Shown piece by piece: positions 18,465 to 26,975 of a DNA stretch of 64,000 nucleotides. The notes beneath the pieces were generated by a model. The model worked only from the letters and a program-made list of their open reading frames with translations. It searched no databases and was not told the origin of the DNA. A program made the position numbers and the translations under genes. The stretch lies in contig DATJYK010000201.1 in assembly GCA_035578005.1 (NCBI GenBank), forward strand, positions 1 to 64,000. The letters are read 5' to 3'. The stretch's first letter is position 1, and each line of letters opens with the position of its first letter. The DNA comes from Gp13-AA77 sp035578005. Its GTDB lineage: Bacteria > Acidobacteriota > Terriglobia > UBA7540.

Positions 18465-19286
18465 GTGAATCCCCTCACGGCCACATTGCTCCTCTGGGGG
18501 ATGGTTGCGGCTCAAGGCTCCGCTTCTCTGCCGTGGATTTTTCCTGGCGACTTCCGAGAGCGGCTCCGCATCTCCGATCTCGTCGTATCAGGGATGATTG
18601 AGCACACCTCTCGCGTCGGCGGCCGGGTGGTGGATGGTACCGATGTCACGGCCAACATCGCCCATTTCCGGGTTGATCGCGTGTTCCAACGAAGCGCCGC
18701 AGGAGAAAAGCTTCAGCGGTTTACCTGGTTCACCCTGCGCGTTTCGACGACAGGCAGGGGATTCGCTTATTCCGGGCCACCCCTTGCGGACTTCCGCTCA
18801 GGCAAGCGGTACTTGGTTTTCCTCAAGCGGGCCGGGTCGGGTTGGGAAGTTGCGATGCCGGTGTATGCAATCGAGGAGGAGCTAGCGGCAACGCCGCCAG
18901 GCGGCGCCCTCCGCGACCTGTCGCAGGTGAGCATCCAGCGGCGCTATCAGGGGCTGGCAGAGGAACTGGAGAACGCCGCGCTAGCCCAGCCTGTCCCACC
19001 ACCGGGAATGACTGGAGAATCTGCGTCATTCTTCCCCTCTATCTTTGACCTGCTCGGCGGGTGCGCGGAGCGGTTTTACCGCCGGTTCCTCTCGTCGCCT
19101 AGCCCGGAGCTTCGCGATGCCGCTGCAACCTGGTTGAGGCTGATTCGCTCGCGTCATTTGGCGTGCAAGGAGCCCTTCGCCCCGGAGTCCAATAGTAGTT
19201 TTTTCCAGAGAGGCGGGGCGCTTATGATGCGGCCGCGTCACTCGCTTACGACATTATCCACAAATGGATTTCCGGCGGCTGCCTGA
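18465..19286 (+). CDS. Secreted hypothetical protein
   Basis: 273 residues from GTG 18465, chosen because a signal-like segment follows (NPLTATLLLWGMVAAQGSAS); ATG 18501 is also possible, and the frame is open to 18321. The mature part contains LRISDLVVSGMIEHTSRVGG, a beta-rich stretch with FRVDRVFQRSAAGEK, and GKRYLVFLKRAGSGWEV. This resembles secreted proteins with an N-terminal OB-like or TIMP-like beta domain, but I do not recognise a family. It lies between two directly repeated antitoxin/hairpin units, on the opposite strand to them. Confidence 0.6.
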   Translation: MNPLTATLLLWGMVAAQGSASLPWIFPGDFRERLRISDLVVSGMIEHTSRVGGRVVDGTDVTANIAHFRVDRVFQRSAAGEKLQRFTWFTLRVSTTGRGFAYSGPPLADFRSGKRYLVFLKRAGSGWEVAMPVYAIEEELAATPPGGALRDLSQVSIQRRYQGLAEELENAALAQPVPPPGMTGESASFFPSIFDLLGGCAERFYRRFLSSPSPELRDAAATWLRLIRSRHLACKEPFAPESNSSFFQRGGALMMRPRHSLTTLSTNGFPAAA

Positions 19287-19607
19287 TTACTCCCTGCCTC
19301 TCAGGATTGCCGCCAGGACACGGGGGCTGCGCCGTCCGTGCATCACCGCCACAACCCACAAGGGTTTTTCGTCCGGCGCGTAGGCTATCAGGTAGTCACG
19401 AACGAGGATGAACCGCAAAGGGCGCGAAGTGAGGTCCGGGCGTCTGTGGCCTTGATGCGGAAAGGGAACAAGGCGACGAATGGCAGTCAAGATGTCCTCG
19501 CGGACACGGCGGGCCGCAAGCGGATTGTCTTCCGCGATGAATTCCCAAATCTCGGTGATGTCCTGCGCCGCCAGGGGATGGAGGTCAAAGCCTTGTTCGG
19601 CGGTCAT
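19287..19607 (-). CDS. ParE/RelE-family toxin
   Basis: 106 residues. ParE-like fold: FDLHPLAAQDITEIWEFIAE at the N-terminus (beta strand plus helix), IRRLVPFPHQGHRRPDL, then LRFILVRDYLIAYAPDEKP and VVAVMHGRRSPRVLAAIL, the typical strand pattern. ParE members poison gyrase while RelE members cleave mRNA on the ribosome; sequence alone does not decide, though ParE is favoured. It overlaps the antitoxin at 19604 by 4 bases (ATGA). This is the intact pair of the patch. Confidence 0.85.
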   Translation of the reverse strand: MTAEQGFDLHPLAAQDITEIWEFIAEDNPLAARRVREDILTAIRRLVPFPHQGHRRPDLTSRPLRFILVRDYLIAYAPDEKPLWVVAVMHGRRSPRVLAAILRGRE

Positions 19608-19861
19608 TCAGACGAGTTTTTCTTGAGCCCTGCGTCTTCGCGGCGGCGCAGGCTCTCAAAAAACTGTTCGCCGTCAATCGGCTTCACTCTGCCGCTTTTC
19701 AGGTCATCGTAGCGGCTGTTGAGCATTTCGCGTGTCTGCGCAAGCTCGTCAAAGTATCCTTCAACGACATCCTGCACCAGCGCGGCGGCCGTTCCGCGTC
19801 CGCTCTGCGCCGCAAGGTCATTGAGCTTCTTTTCCGTCTCGGGAGTGAAGTGTACTTCCAT
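19604..19861 (-). CDS. Ribbon-helix-helix-type antitoxin (MEVHF family), copy 2
   Basis: 85 residues from ATG 19861. It has MEVHFTPETEKKLNDLAAQS, then TAAALVQDVVEGYFDELAQT and a C-terminal charged tail (GEQFFESLRRREDAGLKK) for toxin binding. It is translationally coupled to the ParE-like toxin. The upstream hairpin repeat (19917-19957) may be part of the autoregulatory region shared with copy 1. The frame is open to 19897, but the shared MEVHF start is preferred. Confidence 0.82.
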   Translation of the reverse strand: MEVHFTPETEKKLNDLAAQSGRGTAAALVQDVVEGYFDELAQTREMLNSRYDDLKSGRVKPIDGEQFFESLRRREDAGLKKNSSE

Positions 19862-19916
19862 GCCCTTCAAGATACGAAAAAGTTGGCCCCAATTCAACCC
19901 TAAAACAATCGAGCCA

Positions 19917-19957
19917 GGTAGCGCAGACGCCGCCTTCGCGTCTGCGGCTTTTGCTGG
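19917..19957. repeat. 41-base hairpin-bearing repeat, copy 2
   Basis: Same sequence as 18350-18390 with one base changed (C for A in the loop). It lies 56 bases upstream of the second MEVHF antitoxin. A shared AAAACAAT occurs just before both copies. Confidence 0.85.
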
Positions 19958-20030
19958 CTACCGACGGTCAGCGGGACGCATACCTGGCACAACACGCCAA
20001 GTATGCGCCCCAGTTCGCCGTTGCATCGCT

Positions 20031-20888
20031 TTATGCGCTCTGGGCGCTGCGGCGAGCTTCCTTCAGGAAGCCCAGCAGTTCGCGGTTCACTTCCTCCGCG
20101 TGGGTCCAAGTGATGCAGTGCGGTCCGTCTTTAAGCACGACGAGGCGGGCGCCTTTGATCAGTTTGGCGGTCCGCTGTCCCGAACCTGTGATGGGCAGAA
20201 TGCGGTCTGAATCACCGTGAAGCACCAGCGTGGGAACGTCGATGCGAGTCAGGTCATTGCGGAAGTCCTCATGCCAGGTGGGCACGCAGGCAAGACTGGC
20301 CGTGGCCGAAGCGCCGGCGGCGACGTTCCAGCTCGCCTGGACGGCCTGCTGGCTGACGCGCTTGCCGAGCAGAACGTCGGTGTTGTAGAAATTGTTGAAG
20401 AAATCGGTGAAAAACGCGTAGCGGTCAGCAGCGACGGCCTTCTGGATTCCTTCGAAGACACTGCCATCCGCACCTTCCGGGTTATCAGCCGTCTTCAGTA
20501 GGAACGGCGGCACGCCGGAGATGATCACAGCCTTGCTCACATTCTTCGATCCGTATTTCCCGATGTAGCGCGCCACTTCGCCGCCGCCCATTGAGAAGCC
20601 GGCCAGGGCAAAATCGCGCAATTCGAGGTGTGTCACCAGCTTGTGGAGGTCCTCGGCGAAAGTGTCGTAGTTGTAGCCTGATGTGGGCTGACTGGACTTG
20701 CCGAAGCCCCGGCGGTCATAGGTGATGACGCGGTGGCCGGCAGCCAGAAGCCCCGGTAGTTGCTTTTCCCAGGAAGCGCCGCTCAGGGGATACCCGTGGA
20801 TAAGCACGATGGGGTCGCCTGAGCCGTGATCCTCATAGTGGAGCTCGATGTTGGCAGAGTTTTCCTTTCCGACTGTAACGTATGGCAT
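20031..20888 (-). CDS. Alpha/beta hydrolase, non-heme chloroperoxidase-like
   Basis: 285 residues. Alpha/beta-hydrolase fold with oxyanion-hole HGYPLSG (31-37) and the nucleophile elbow GFSMGG (Ser99). VLHGDSDRILP supplies the acid and GPHCITW the histidine. The pattern DRRGFGKSSQP and the GFSMGGGEVARY context match cofactor-free haloperoxidase/esterase proteins. The natural activity is most likely an esterase or perhydrolase. The start has AAGGAAAA about 7 bases upstream. It stands alone between the toxin-antitoxin patch and a heptamer-repeat region. Confidence 0.88.
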   Translation of the reverse strand: MPYVTVGKENSANIELHYEDHGSGDPIVLIHGYPLSGASWEKQLPGLLAAGHRVITYDRRGFGKSSQPTSGYNYDTFAEDLHKLVTHLELRDFALAGFSMGGGEVARYIGKYGSKNVSKAVIISGVPPFLLKTADNPEGADGSVFEGIQKAVAADRYAFFTDFFNNFYNTDVLLGKRVSQQAVQASWNVAAGASATASLACVPTWHEDFRNDLTRIDVPTLVLHGDSDRILPITGSGQRTAKLIKGARLVVLKDGPHCITWTHAEEVNRELLGFLKEARRSAQSA

Positions 20889-20950
20889 TCAGATTTTCCT
20901 TTCTTCTCCTTGATTTTTCTTGACGGTTGTCGGTAAGCCTATAGGAACAC

Positions 20951-20992
20951 AGTAGGCAGTAGGCAATAGGCAGTGGGCAGTGGGCGGCGGGC
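20951..20992. repeat. Heptamer array, six units of AGTAGGC
   Basis: Six phased 7-base units, consensus AGT(A/G)GGC. They are the reverse complement of the 15-unit array at 21072-21176, so the two arrays are in opposite orientation and could pair. Confidence 0.8.
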
Positions 20993-21071
20993 AACAGGAT
21001 CCCATCGTTGTCGCTCTTGTCTTCTTGCCGTTTGACTCCTGCGTGTTGCCTTTCTAAGCAAACCACGCACC

Positions 21072-21176
21072 GCCTACTGCTTACTACCTACCGCTTACTG
21101 CCTACTGCTTACTGACCACTGCTTGCTGCTCACTGCCCGCTGCCTACTGCCTACCGCCCACTGCCTGCTGCTTACT
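21072..21176. repeat. Heptamer array, fifteen units of GCCTACT
   Basis: Fifteen consecutive 7-base units, consensus GC(C/T)(T/C)ACT, with scattered substitutions but unbroken phase. The array ends two bases from the stop codon of the marC gene (21178-21180, minus strand). The 79 bases between the two arrays hold nothing recognised. Confidence 0.85.
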
Positions 21177-21177
21177 C

Positions 21178-21861
21178 CTAGTGAGCCAGATTTCCGATTA
21201 GCGTGCTGAGGCCGTTCCACACGATCTGCACTCCAATACAAAGCAGCAAGAAGGAGCACAGGCGGACGATCACGCTGATGCCGGTCTGGCCCATTCTTCG
21301 AGAAAGCGGCTCGGCGTAGCGGTCGCACAGAAACACGAGGTACGCCACCAAAGCCGAAGCCAGCAGGGCATCCACGATGAACAGGGCGCGATTGAATCCG
21401 CCCCCGTGCAGATTCGCTCCCAAGGTAATGGCCACCGAGATGGACCCCGGCCCTACGGTGACCGGCAGGGTAAGGGGGTAAAACGCCTGTTGCAGTGCGA
21501 ACTCGGGATCGACGTGACGGTCCACCTGACGCACGTCACTCTTCATTTCGCCTTCCTTCGGGCTAAGCATTTGCCAACCCGTCGCCAGCACAACCAGGCC
21601 GCCTCCGATTTGCACCACCGGAATCGAGATGCCGAAAAATCGCAGGACGTAGGTGCCTACCAGAACAGATCCCGCCAAGAGGAAAAAGCTGTTCATCCCA
21701 ATCTTGCGTGCCAGCGTCTGGCGCAGAGGCGCCGGATGCCCTTCGGTCATTGCGAGGAAGATCGCCGCGCTGCCGATCGGATTCACAATGGGCAACAGAG
21801 CCGCGAGCGCAAGGAACGTCGCGTGGCCGAGATGCAAGATGTAACGGATGGCTTCCTGCAT
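21178..21861 (-). CDS. MarC-family integral membrane protein
   Basis: 227 residues from ATG 21861, at which the first membrane helix is about to begin; ATG 21933 is an alternative and neither has a clear ribosome-binding site. Six hydrophobic segments are visible, with LAALLPIVNPIGSAAIFLAM (helix 1) and PLTLPVTVGPGSISVAITLG in the middle. The paired N-P-I-G and G-P-G-S motifs are typical of MarC/UPF0056 proteins. Their role is unresolved; some relatives are linked to amino-acid transport. The stop codon abuts the heptamer array. Confidence 0.87.
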   Translation of the reverse strand: MQEAIRYILHLGHATFLALAALLPIVNPIGSAAIFLAMTEGHPAPLRQTLARKIGMNSFFLLAGSVLVGTYVLRFFGISIPVVQIGGGLVVLATGWQMLSPKEGEMKSDVRQVDRHVDPEFALQQAFYPLTLPVTVGPGSISVAITLGANLHGGGFNRALFIVDALLASALVAYLVFLCDRYAEPLSRRMGQTGISVIVRLCSFLLLCIGVQIVWNGLSTLIGNLAH

Positions 21862-22103
21862 GGGACGTATTGAGGTCGTGGCTCCGCTCGCGAGGTGCCG
21901 GAATAGTTGTGACCTCCCGGCAGCCACCTCCATGCCATGAGACGGCTTCTCGTCGGACTACGTAAGGTGTGAAATTGTTGGATGCGCCTCGAGCCCTCGA
22001 GTTCCAAGATCCTTCGCTTTCCACGCGCGCGGACGCGGGGATGTGGGGCGCGCCTTGCCCCGGCCTGAGGCCAACCCAAGCGTCGGCCCTACGGCCGCAG
22101 AGG

Positions 22104-22853
22104 TCAAAGATTACTCATGCCGCCGTCAACCAGGAGCTCGCTGCCCACGGTGAATGCAGAGTCATCGGACGCGAGAAAGACTATGGCACTAGCGATCTCG
22201 CTGGGTTTTCCGAAGCGTCCGGCGGGCACCTGGCTCTGAATGGAAGCGGCCACCGTTTTGAGATCAGCCTCAGATAGCCCGAGCTTGCTGTAAAGAGGTG
22301 TCGAGATGGGACCGGGGCTGACGGCATTCACGCGAATGCCGCGCGAGATCAACTCACCTGAGAGAGTGCGGGCGAGGGACAGAAGCGCGGCCTTACTGGC
22401 TCCGTAGACGCTGGTGTTGGGCATGCCGATGTGCGCGTTGACGGAGGCGTTGAGTACAATCGACGCGGGATTAGCAAAGACCGGCAAAAGCGCCTGAATC
22501 AGAAAAAACGGTCCCTTCACGTTGATCGCAAAAGAGCGGTCGAAAGACTCCGCGTCCCATTGCTCCACCGGCTTTAGCTCAGCGATGCCGGCATTGACAA
22601 ACAGGACATCAAGCCCGCCAAACGCGCGGCCAACGGCTTCCGCAACTCCCCTCTGAGCCGCAGCGTCACTGGCGTCGGAAGGGATGGTGAGGACGTCGCT
22701 CCCGAGCTCTTTGCGCGCGGCTTCGAGGCTTGCCGGGTTCTTGCCGGTAATCGCCACGCGCGCTCCTTCGGCCACGAACTGGCGCGCGGTCTCGAGACCG
22801 ATGCCGCTGGTCCCACCCGTAATCAGAGCACGCTTTCCCTTGAGTCTGTCCAA
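22104..22853 (-). CDS. Short-chain dehydrogenase/reductase (SDR)
   Basis: 249 residues from a TTG start, supported by GGGGAGGGAG about 5 bases upstream. Classical SDR: cofactor motif TGGTSGIG (12-19), NAG at 87-89, catalytic Ser137, Tyr150 and Lys154 (YGASK), and the PGPISTPLY region after it. GKNPASLE after the second strand suggests NADP preference. It ends DGGMSNL, the usual SDR tail. Substrate unknown. Confidence 0.9.
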   Translation of the reverse strand: MDRLKGKRALITGGTSGIGLETARQFVAEGARVAITGKNPASLEAARKELGSDVLTIPSDASDAAAQRGVAEAVGRAFGGLDVLFVNAGIAELKPVEQWDAESFDRSFAINVKGPFFLIQALLPVFANPASIVLNASVNAHIGMPNTSVYGASKAALLSLARTLSGELISRGIRVNAVSPGPISTPLYSKLGLSEADLKTVAASIQSQVPAGRFGKPSEIASAIVFLASDDSAFTVGSELLVDGGMSNL

Positions 22854-22875
22854 TTGCTCCCTCCCCTCTGCGTGC

Positions 22876-22951
22876 GTGCTGTAGCGGCGGTCTCCGACCG
22901 CCGGTTTTCAGAATCTGTCATTTCGGAGATCAGCGATCGCCGCTACAGCAC
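22876..22951. repeat. 76-bp inverted-repeat element
   Basis: GTGCTGTAGCGGCG (22876-22889) and CGCCGCTACAGCAC (22938-22951) are perfect inverted copies. An inner hairpin GGCGGTC/GACCGCC (22886-22902) lies within. It sits between the SDR start and the pgl stop. Confidence 0.75.
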
Positions 22952-22997
22952 TTTGGGTATGCTGCCGAGCTTGACGCCACGTGCAGCGATCAGCACG

Positions 22998-23690
22998 CTA
23001 CGATCCTGCGGCCGCGCGGTCCGCCAGCACTACGGCTTGTTCGTGCTGAACGCGCCCGGCGGGAATGGACACATCGTCCTCGCGCAGCCGGCGCAGCATC
23101 TCGACCTTCTCGCTTCCTGTGACAACCCAAAGCACACGGCGGGCACGATTAAGCAAGGGATAGGTGAGCGTCATCCGGCGCCTGCCCTGGTAGACGCCGG
23201 TCATGGCCACATCTTTATCGGCGACCCCGAGCACGGGATCGCCCGGCACTAGCGACGCGGTGTGGCCGTCGGGACCGAGACCGAGGTGGACGAGGTCGAG
23301 CACCGGCGGTGCTCCGCCCACCTGCTGAAGGGCCCGGGCATACTGCGCGGCCGCGGCATCGAGGTCGGCTGCCTCCACCGGCATGGCGTGGATCTGATCG
23401 GGAGACAGAGGCGCATGCTGAAGCAAGCTTTCGTGGAGGTGCGTGAGGTTGCGGTCCGGGTGCCCGGCGGGCGCCACACGCTCGTCCACCTGATAGACAT
23501 GCACGCTTGCCCAAGGGACATCTTCATCCGCCAGCGCGCGCAGCATCACCCACGGTGTGTGGCCGCCGCTGACCGCGAACGCAAAGCGGCCACGAGCGGA
23601 GACTGCCTCACGAGCATCCGCGGCGATAGCGGCGGCTGCCGCCCGGGCAACGGAATCAGCATCGTCGAGAATCTCAACTTTCATGACCAT
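22998..23690 (-). CDS. pgl: 6-phosphogluconolactonase
   Basis: 230 residues. It hydrolyses 6-phosphoglucono-lactone in the oxidative pentose-phosphate pathway. Landmarks: FAFAVSGGHTP near residues 36-46 (phosphate-binding), VYQVDERVAPAGHPDRNLTH in the middle, and LDLVHLGLGPDGHTASLVPG with the catalytic His. MTLTYPLLNRARRVLWVVTG follows as in the DevB/SOL family. No zwf or gnd gene is adjacent in this window. The start may be either of two ATGs six bases apart. Confidence 0.94.
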   Translation of the reverse strand: MVMKVEILDDADSVARAAAAAIAADAREAVSARGRFAFAVSGGHTPWVMLRALADEDVPWASVHVYQVDERVAPAGHPDRNLTHLHESLLQHAPLSPDQIHAMPVEAADLDAAAAQYARALQQVGGAPPVLDLVHLGLGPDGHTASLVPGDPVLGVADKDVAMTGVYQGRRRMTLTYPLLNRARRVLWVVTGSEKVEMLRRLREDDVSIPAGRVQHEQAVVLADRAAAGS

Positions 23691-23807
23691 GAAGGGCGGA
23701 TTTCAAGCCTTTAGGATTGCCGAACGACGCCTCAGTTGTAAAGAGCGCACCCAACCCGGGGCCTGCGCGGCGCAATGATAGAGAGGCACACCGCGGCGTG
23801 AATGAAT

Positions 23808-26099
23808 TCAACCAGATTTCAGCGAGCGGACCCCGGCTTCGACAGGTCTGGTTTCGGCAAGGTCTCTCCAGGTCATGACCGCGCCCGAGATGGCCGCGCC
23901 GTTCTCCACACTACTCAGTTTCAGGCGGACGCGCCGCCCGCTGCCATCTTTGCGGACGATAGTCACGTCCCGTCCCGAAATCTGAACACCCTCCGCCAGG
24001 CACGTCCGAAGAATCGCTGTGAGGGGTTCAATGTCTTCCGGCCGAAGCAGAACCGAAAGCAGCTTTCCCTTGAGTTCTTCGGCTGTGTACCCCGAAATAA
24101 TCTCAGCCCTCTCATTCACCAAGGTGAATCGGCTTTCGCGATCAAGACCTACTAAGCCATCGCCAGCCGTCTTGGTCAGGCTTTCAGGAAGCTGGCCTGC
24201 CTGCTTCAAGGCTTTTCGCAGGCGTACGAGCTCCGTGGCGTCGCGTCCCACACAGAGCACTACACTGGGTTCCCTACCGTTGCGGAGTACTGAATTCTTG
24301 AACTCGATCATTACTTCTTCTCCGCCTGGGGTGACGGCCTTCATCATGCCCTGCGCGCGTCCTTCACGGCGCAATGTCTCAAGGTAGGCGTCAAACTCCG
24401 GCCAGCGGTCCCGAGGAAGAAAATCGGTGACTTTGAACCCGACCATCTCCTGGGGGTCCTTGAAGCCTGCCCGAAGCGCGACGGCCAAGGTGACACTCAA
24501 AATAGTACCCTCGAGGTCGTGCGTGCCAATAAAATCCGCGCCGTTGTCGGCCAAGGCCCGATATCGAGCCTCGGTTTCGCGCAACTCCCTCTCCTTGTTC
24601 TCGCTGGCCAGCCGCAGGTGCTCGGTTTCCGTCAGGTCCTGGACCACAAGCAGCACTTCCGGTGTGCCGTGGGTTCCACGCGTGAGGTCCGCGAGCGTTA
24701 TGCGGGCCGGAAGTTTGATTTGCTTGCCTCGCACCTTGACATCCAGCAAAACTTCCTCCACCGTGGCCTGTCCGTTAGCGGCCTGGTCAACCTTGCGAAG
24801 CAAGCCTTCGGTGCGGATAATCTCACCGAGCGAAAGGCCGCGAATCTCCTCCTGACGGATGTCAAAGTATGTGAGGAAAGGCTGATTGGCCGATTGAACT
24901 CGAAGATCGCGAGTGAGTACCAGCAGCCATGCAGGCACGCTATCCACAATTTGAGCAGCGTATTTCTCGGCGCGGAGCAATTCCTGGCGACGCCCGACTT
25001 CCTTCAGAAGTTTTGACGCCTGCTGGTGCCGCCGGTGGCTTACTACCGCGGCTGCCCAGGCGAGGACGAGTAGCGCAGCGCATAAAGCTTGCATACCGGC
25101 GCCGCGCCGGAAGCTTTCGAAAGCCTCTTCCATGTCTATTTTTTCTTCCAGGACCCAGCCCCCCTCGGAAATCGGGCGCACTGCCGCCATGACGTGAGTT
25201 CCCCGACAGTCCACCAGCGGACCAACGCTTTCGCGACCCTCAAATGCCGACTGGACCAGCGGGTCAAGGTTCCGGAGGGGGACGGTGAAGACAGGAGCCG
25301 AGTTCGGAAGCCTTCGTAGCGGCGACAGAACCACCGCTTCAGCCCCTCGGCGGCGGATGAGCACACTCTCTTCGGTTCGGGTGGCCACCGGCTCCGTCTC
25401 GAGCGTGGGGAACAAGTCCGCATTCGGGTCGTTGAAGATCGCCACAACCCCGACCACGGGAGGGACGTGCACATCCGCGCCGGCTGCACTGAGCTCGGCG
25501 CGGATCGGGGCCATAAATACAAGAAGCGGCTTGCGAACATTCAGAAGTGCGATCTGGGGATGGCCGTCACGAACGACTCCGCGACACCGCGCAAATACCT
25601 CCGAGTCCATCAGCCCCGCGTCGCCGGTGGACGCCACTCGTTGACCCTGAGAATCAAGGAGAAGTACGCCAGGATATGCATAAATTGAATTCAAGGCATT
25701 CAGGAAATCACCGAGGGTATGGTGGGTTGGCCCCGAAGGCATATCGCGGCCACCTCCCGCCGGCTGCGTCAACCAAGCGCGAAAGGTGGGCAACGCCGCC
25801 CAGCCTTCGGCATCCTGAAGGTGTCTGTCAAGGTAGCCGGACACCACCCACGCGCGGTCACCAGCAACCGTTTGAAGTCGGGCCTGCCAGTAAGACTCTG
25901 CGAGCTCGTAGTCGTGATGAACCAGCGTTGCGGTCGCAGCGCTGATCAGCAGTGTACCCGCTACGAAAGCGAGGAAGTGGCGCCACGGCCCAAAACGGCC
26001 GACTCCAAGCGCGCGGAGTGATATGCGCGTCCAAAAAAGAGCCCGGGAATACTCCCTGCGGCGCGGAATGCTTTCCGAGACTATCGCCCTGGGCAGCAA
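23808..26099 (-). CDS. Membrane receptor with extracytoplasmic sensor and three PAS-like domains, no output domain
   Basis: 763 residues from TTG 26099, preceded by AAGGGGGGAGGG. TM1 is at about 41-62. A large extracytoplasmic region of roughly 270 residues (dCache-like, with LLLDSQGQRVASTGDAGLMD) follows, and TM2 starts at residue 336. The cytoplasmic part has about three PAS-like units: VDSVPAWLLVLTRDLRVQSA; ALADNGADFIGTHDLEGTIL; and TAGDGLVGLDRESRFTLVNE with the PAC-like IVRKDGSGRRVRLKLSS. The protein stops soon after the third. No HisKA, HATPase, GGDEF, EAL, HTH or methyl-accepting region was found, so the signalling output is unknown. The C-terminus is a clean stop, not an obvious frameshift. 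Confidence 0.82.
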   Translation of the reverse strand: MLPRAIVSESIPRRREYSRALFWTRISLRALGVGRFGPWRHFLAFVAGTLLISAATATLVHHDYELAESYWQARLQTVAGDRAWVVSGYLDRHLQDAEGWAALPTFRAWLTQPAGGGRDMPSGPTHHTLGDFLNALNSIYAYPGVLLLDSQGQRVASTGDAGLMDSEVFARCRGVVRDGHPQIALLNVRKPLLVFMAPIRAELSAAGADVHVPPVVGVVAIFNDPNADLFPTLETEPVATRTEESVLIRRRGAEAVVLSPLRRLPNSAPVFTVPLRNLDPLVQSAFEGRESVGPLVDCRGTHVMAAVRPISEGGWVLEEKIDMEEAFESFRRGAGMQALCAALLVLAWAAAVVSHRRHQQASKLLKEVGRRQELLRAEKYAAQIVDSVPAWLLVLTRDLRVQSANQPFLTYFDIRQEEIRGLSLGEIIRTEGLLRKVDQAANGQATVEEVLLDVKVRGKQIKLPARITLADLTRGTHGTPEVLLVVQDLTETEHLRLASENKERELRETEARYRALADNGADFIGTHDLEGTILSVTLAVALRAGFKDPQEMVGFKVTDFLPRDRWPEFDAYLETLRREGRAQGMMKAVTPGGEEVMIEFKNSVLRNGREPSVVLCVGRDATELVRLRKALKQAGQLPESLTKTAGDGLVGLDRESRFTLVNERAEIISGYTAEELKGKLLSVLLRPEDIEPLTAILRTCLAEGVQISGRDVTIVRKDGSGRRVRLKLSSVENGAAISGAVMTWRDLAETRPVEAGVRSLKSG

Positions 26100-26234
26100 C
26101 CCTCCCCCCTTCTGGTGGGAACTGTCTGCCGAGACAATTTGCGATGCAGCCAGACTACCAACCGAACTATCTTAGCACCGATGTCAATGGAATTAATAAG
26201 ACTTGAATTCAACAGGCGACCCGCAAAAATCCGA

Positions 26235-26975
26235 TTAGCTGTTCCGAAACCAATTCGCGAGGTTGCGAAAAAGCTCCAGTCCATCTTGCGAAGCGTGCAC
26301 GGGCAGGGAAGCGCGCTCCGGATGGGGCATCAGACCCAACACCAAGCCGGTAGCGTCTGTAATTCCCGCGACGGCCGCCGGTGCGCCGCTAGGATTGTGG
26401 GGGTATTCGGCGGTGGGATTGCCCGCGGGATCACAATAACGGAAGGCCACTCGGGCACCGCCTCCTGGAGCGGGGCCGCACCAGAGGGCGCGCCCCTCGG
26501 CATGCGCGGAGGGCATTTTCAGCACGCGGCCCCCTAATCCTGCCGTCCACGGCGAGTAATCTTCCGAGACCACTAACCGCACAAAGCGATCCTCGAAGCG
26601 CGCTGATTCATTTTCCACCAGCGCTAGCGCACGCTCACCCGGCCTCTTCCCGGGCAAAATGCCCGCCTCGGTCAGCACCTGAAACCCATTACAGATGCCC
26701 AGCAGCGGCTTTCCGGCTTCCAAAAACGTCGCCAGTTGCTCCTTCAGTTGCGACACGAGTATGGTGGCAAATATCCTCCCGGCGCCTAGGTGATCGCCAT
26801 AGGAGAATCCTCCTGGAACCACGGAAGCCTGATACCGGTCGAGGCGTACATCGCCGGTTAGGAGGTCGCGCAGCAGAACAAGTTCACTCGCAAGTCCCGC
26901 GCGCTCCAAGGCAGCCGCTGTCTCTTCGTGGCAGTTTGTTCCCGGCGCGTACAAGATCGCAACTGTAGGCGTCAT
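26235..26975 (-). CDS. purQ: Phosphoribosylformylglycinamidine synthase, glutaminase subunit PurQ
   Basis: 246 residues. Class I glutamine amidotransferase: nucleophile Cys95 in LLGICNGFQ and His218/Glu220 in LMPHPE complete the triad. VVPGGFSYGDHLGAGRIFA is the PurQ-specific N-terminal signature. It supplies ammonia for FGAM synthesis in the fourth step of purine biosynthesis. Its ATG overlaps the purL stop by 4 bases, so the two are translationally coupled. The 135 bases downstream, before the receptor's start on the same strand, hold nothing recognised. Confidence 0.95.
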   Translation of the reverse strand: MTPTVAILYAPGTNCHEETAAALERAGLASELVLLRDLLTGDVRLDRYQASVVPGGFSYGDHLGAGRIFATILVSQLKEQLATFLEAGKPLLGICNGFQVLTEAGILPGKRPGERALALVENESARFEDRFVRLVVSEDYSPWTAGLGGRVLKMPSAHAEGRALWCGPAPGGGARVAFRYCDPAGNPTAEYPHNPSGAPAAVAGITDATGLVLGLMPHPERASLPVHASQDGLELFRNLANWFRNS

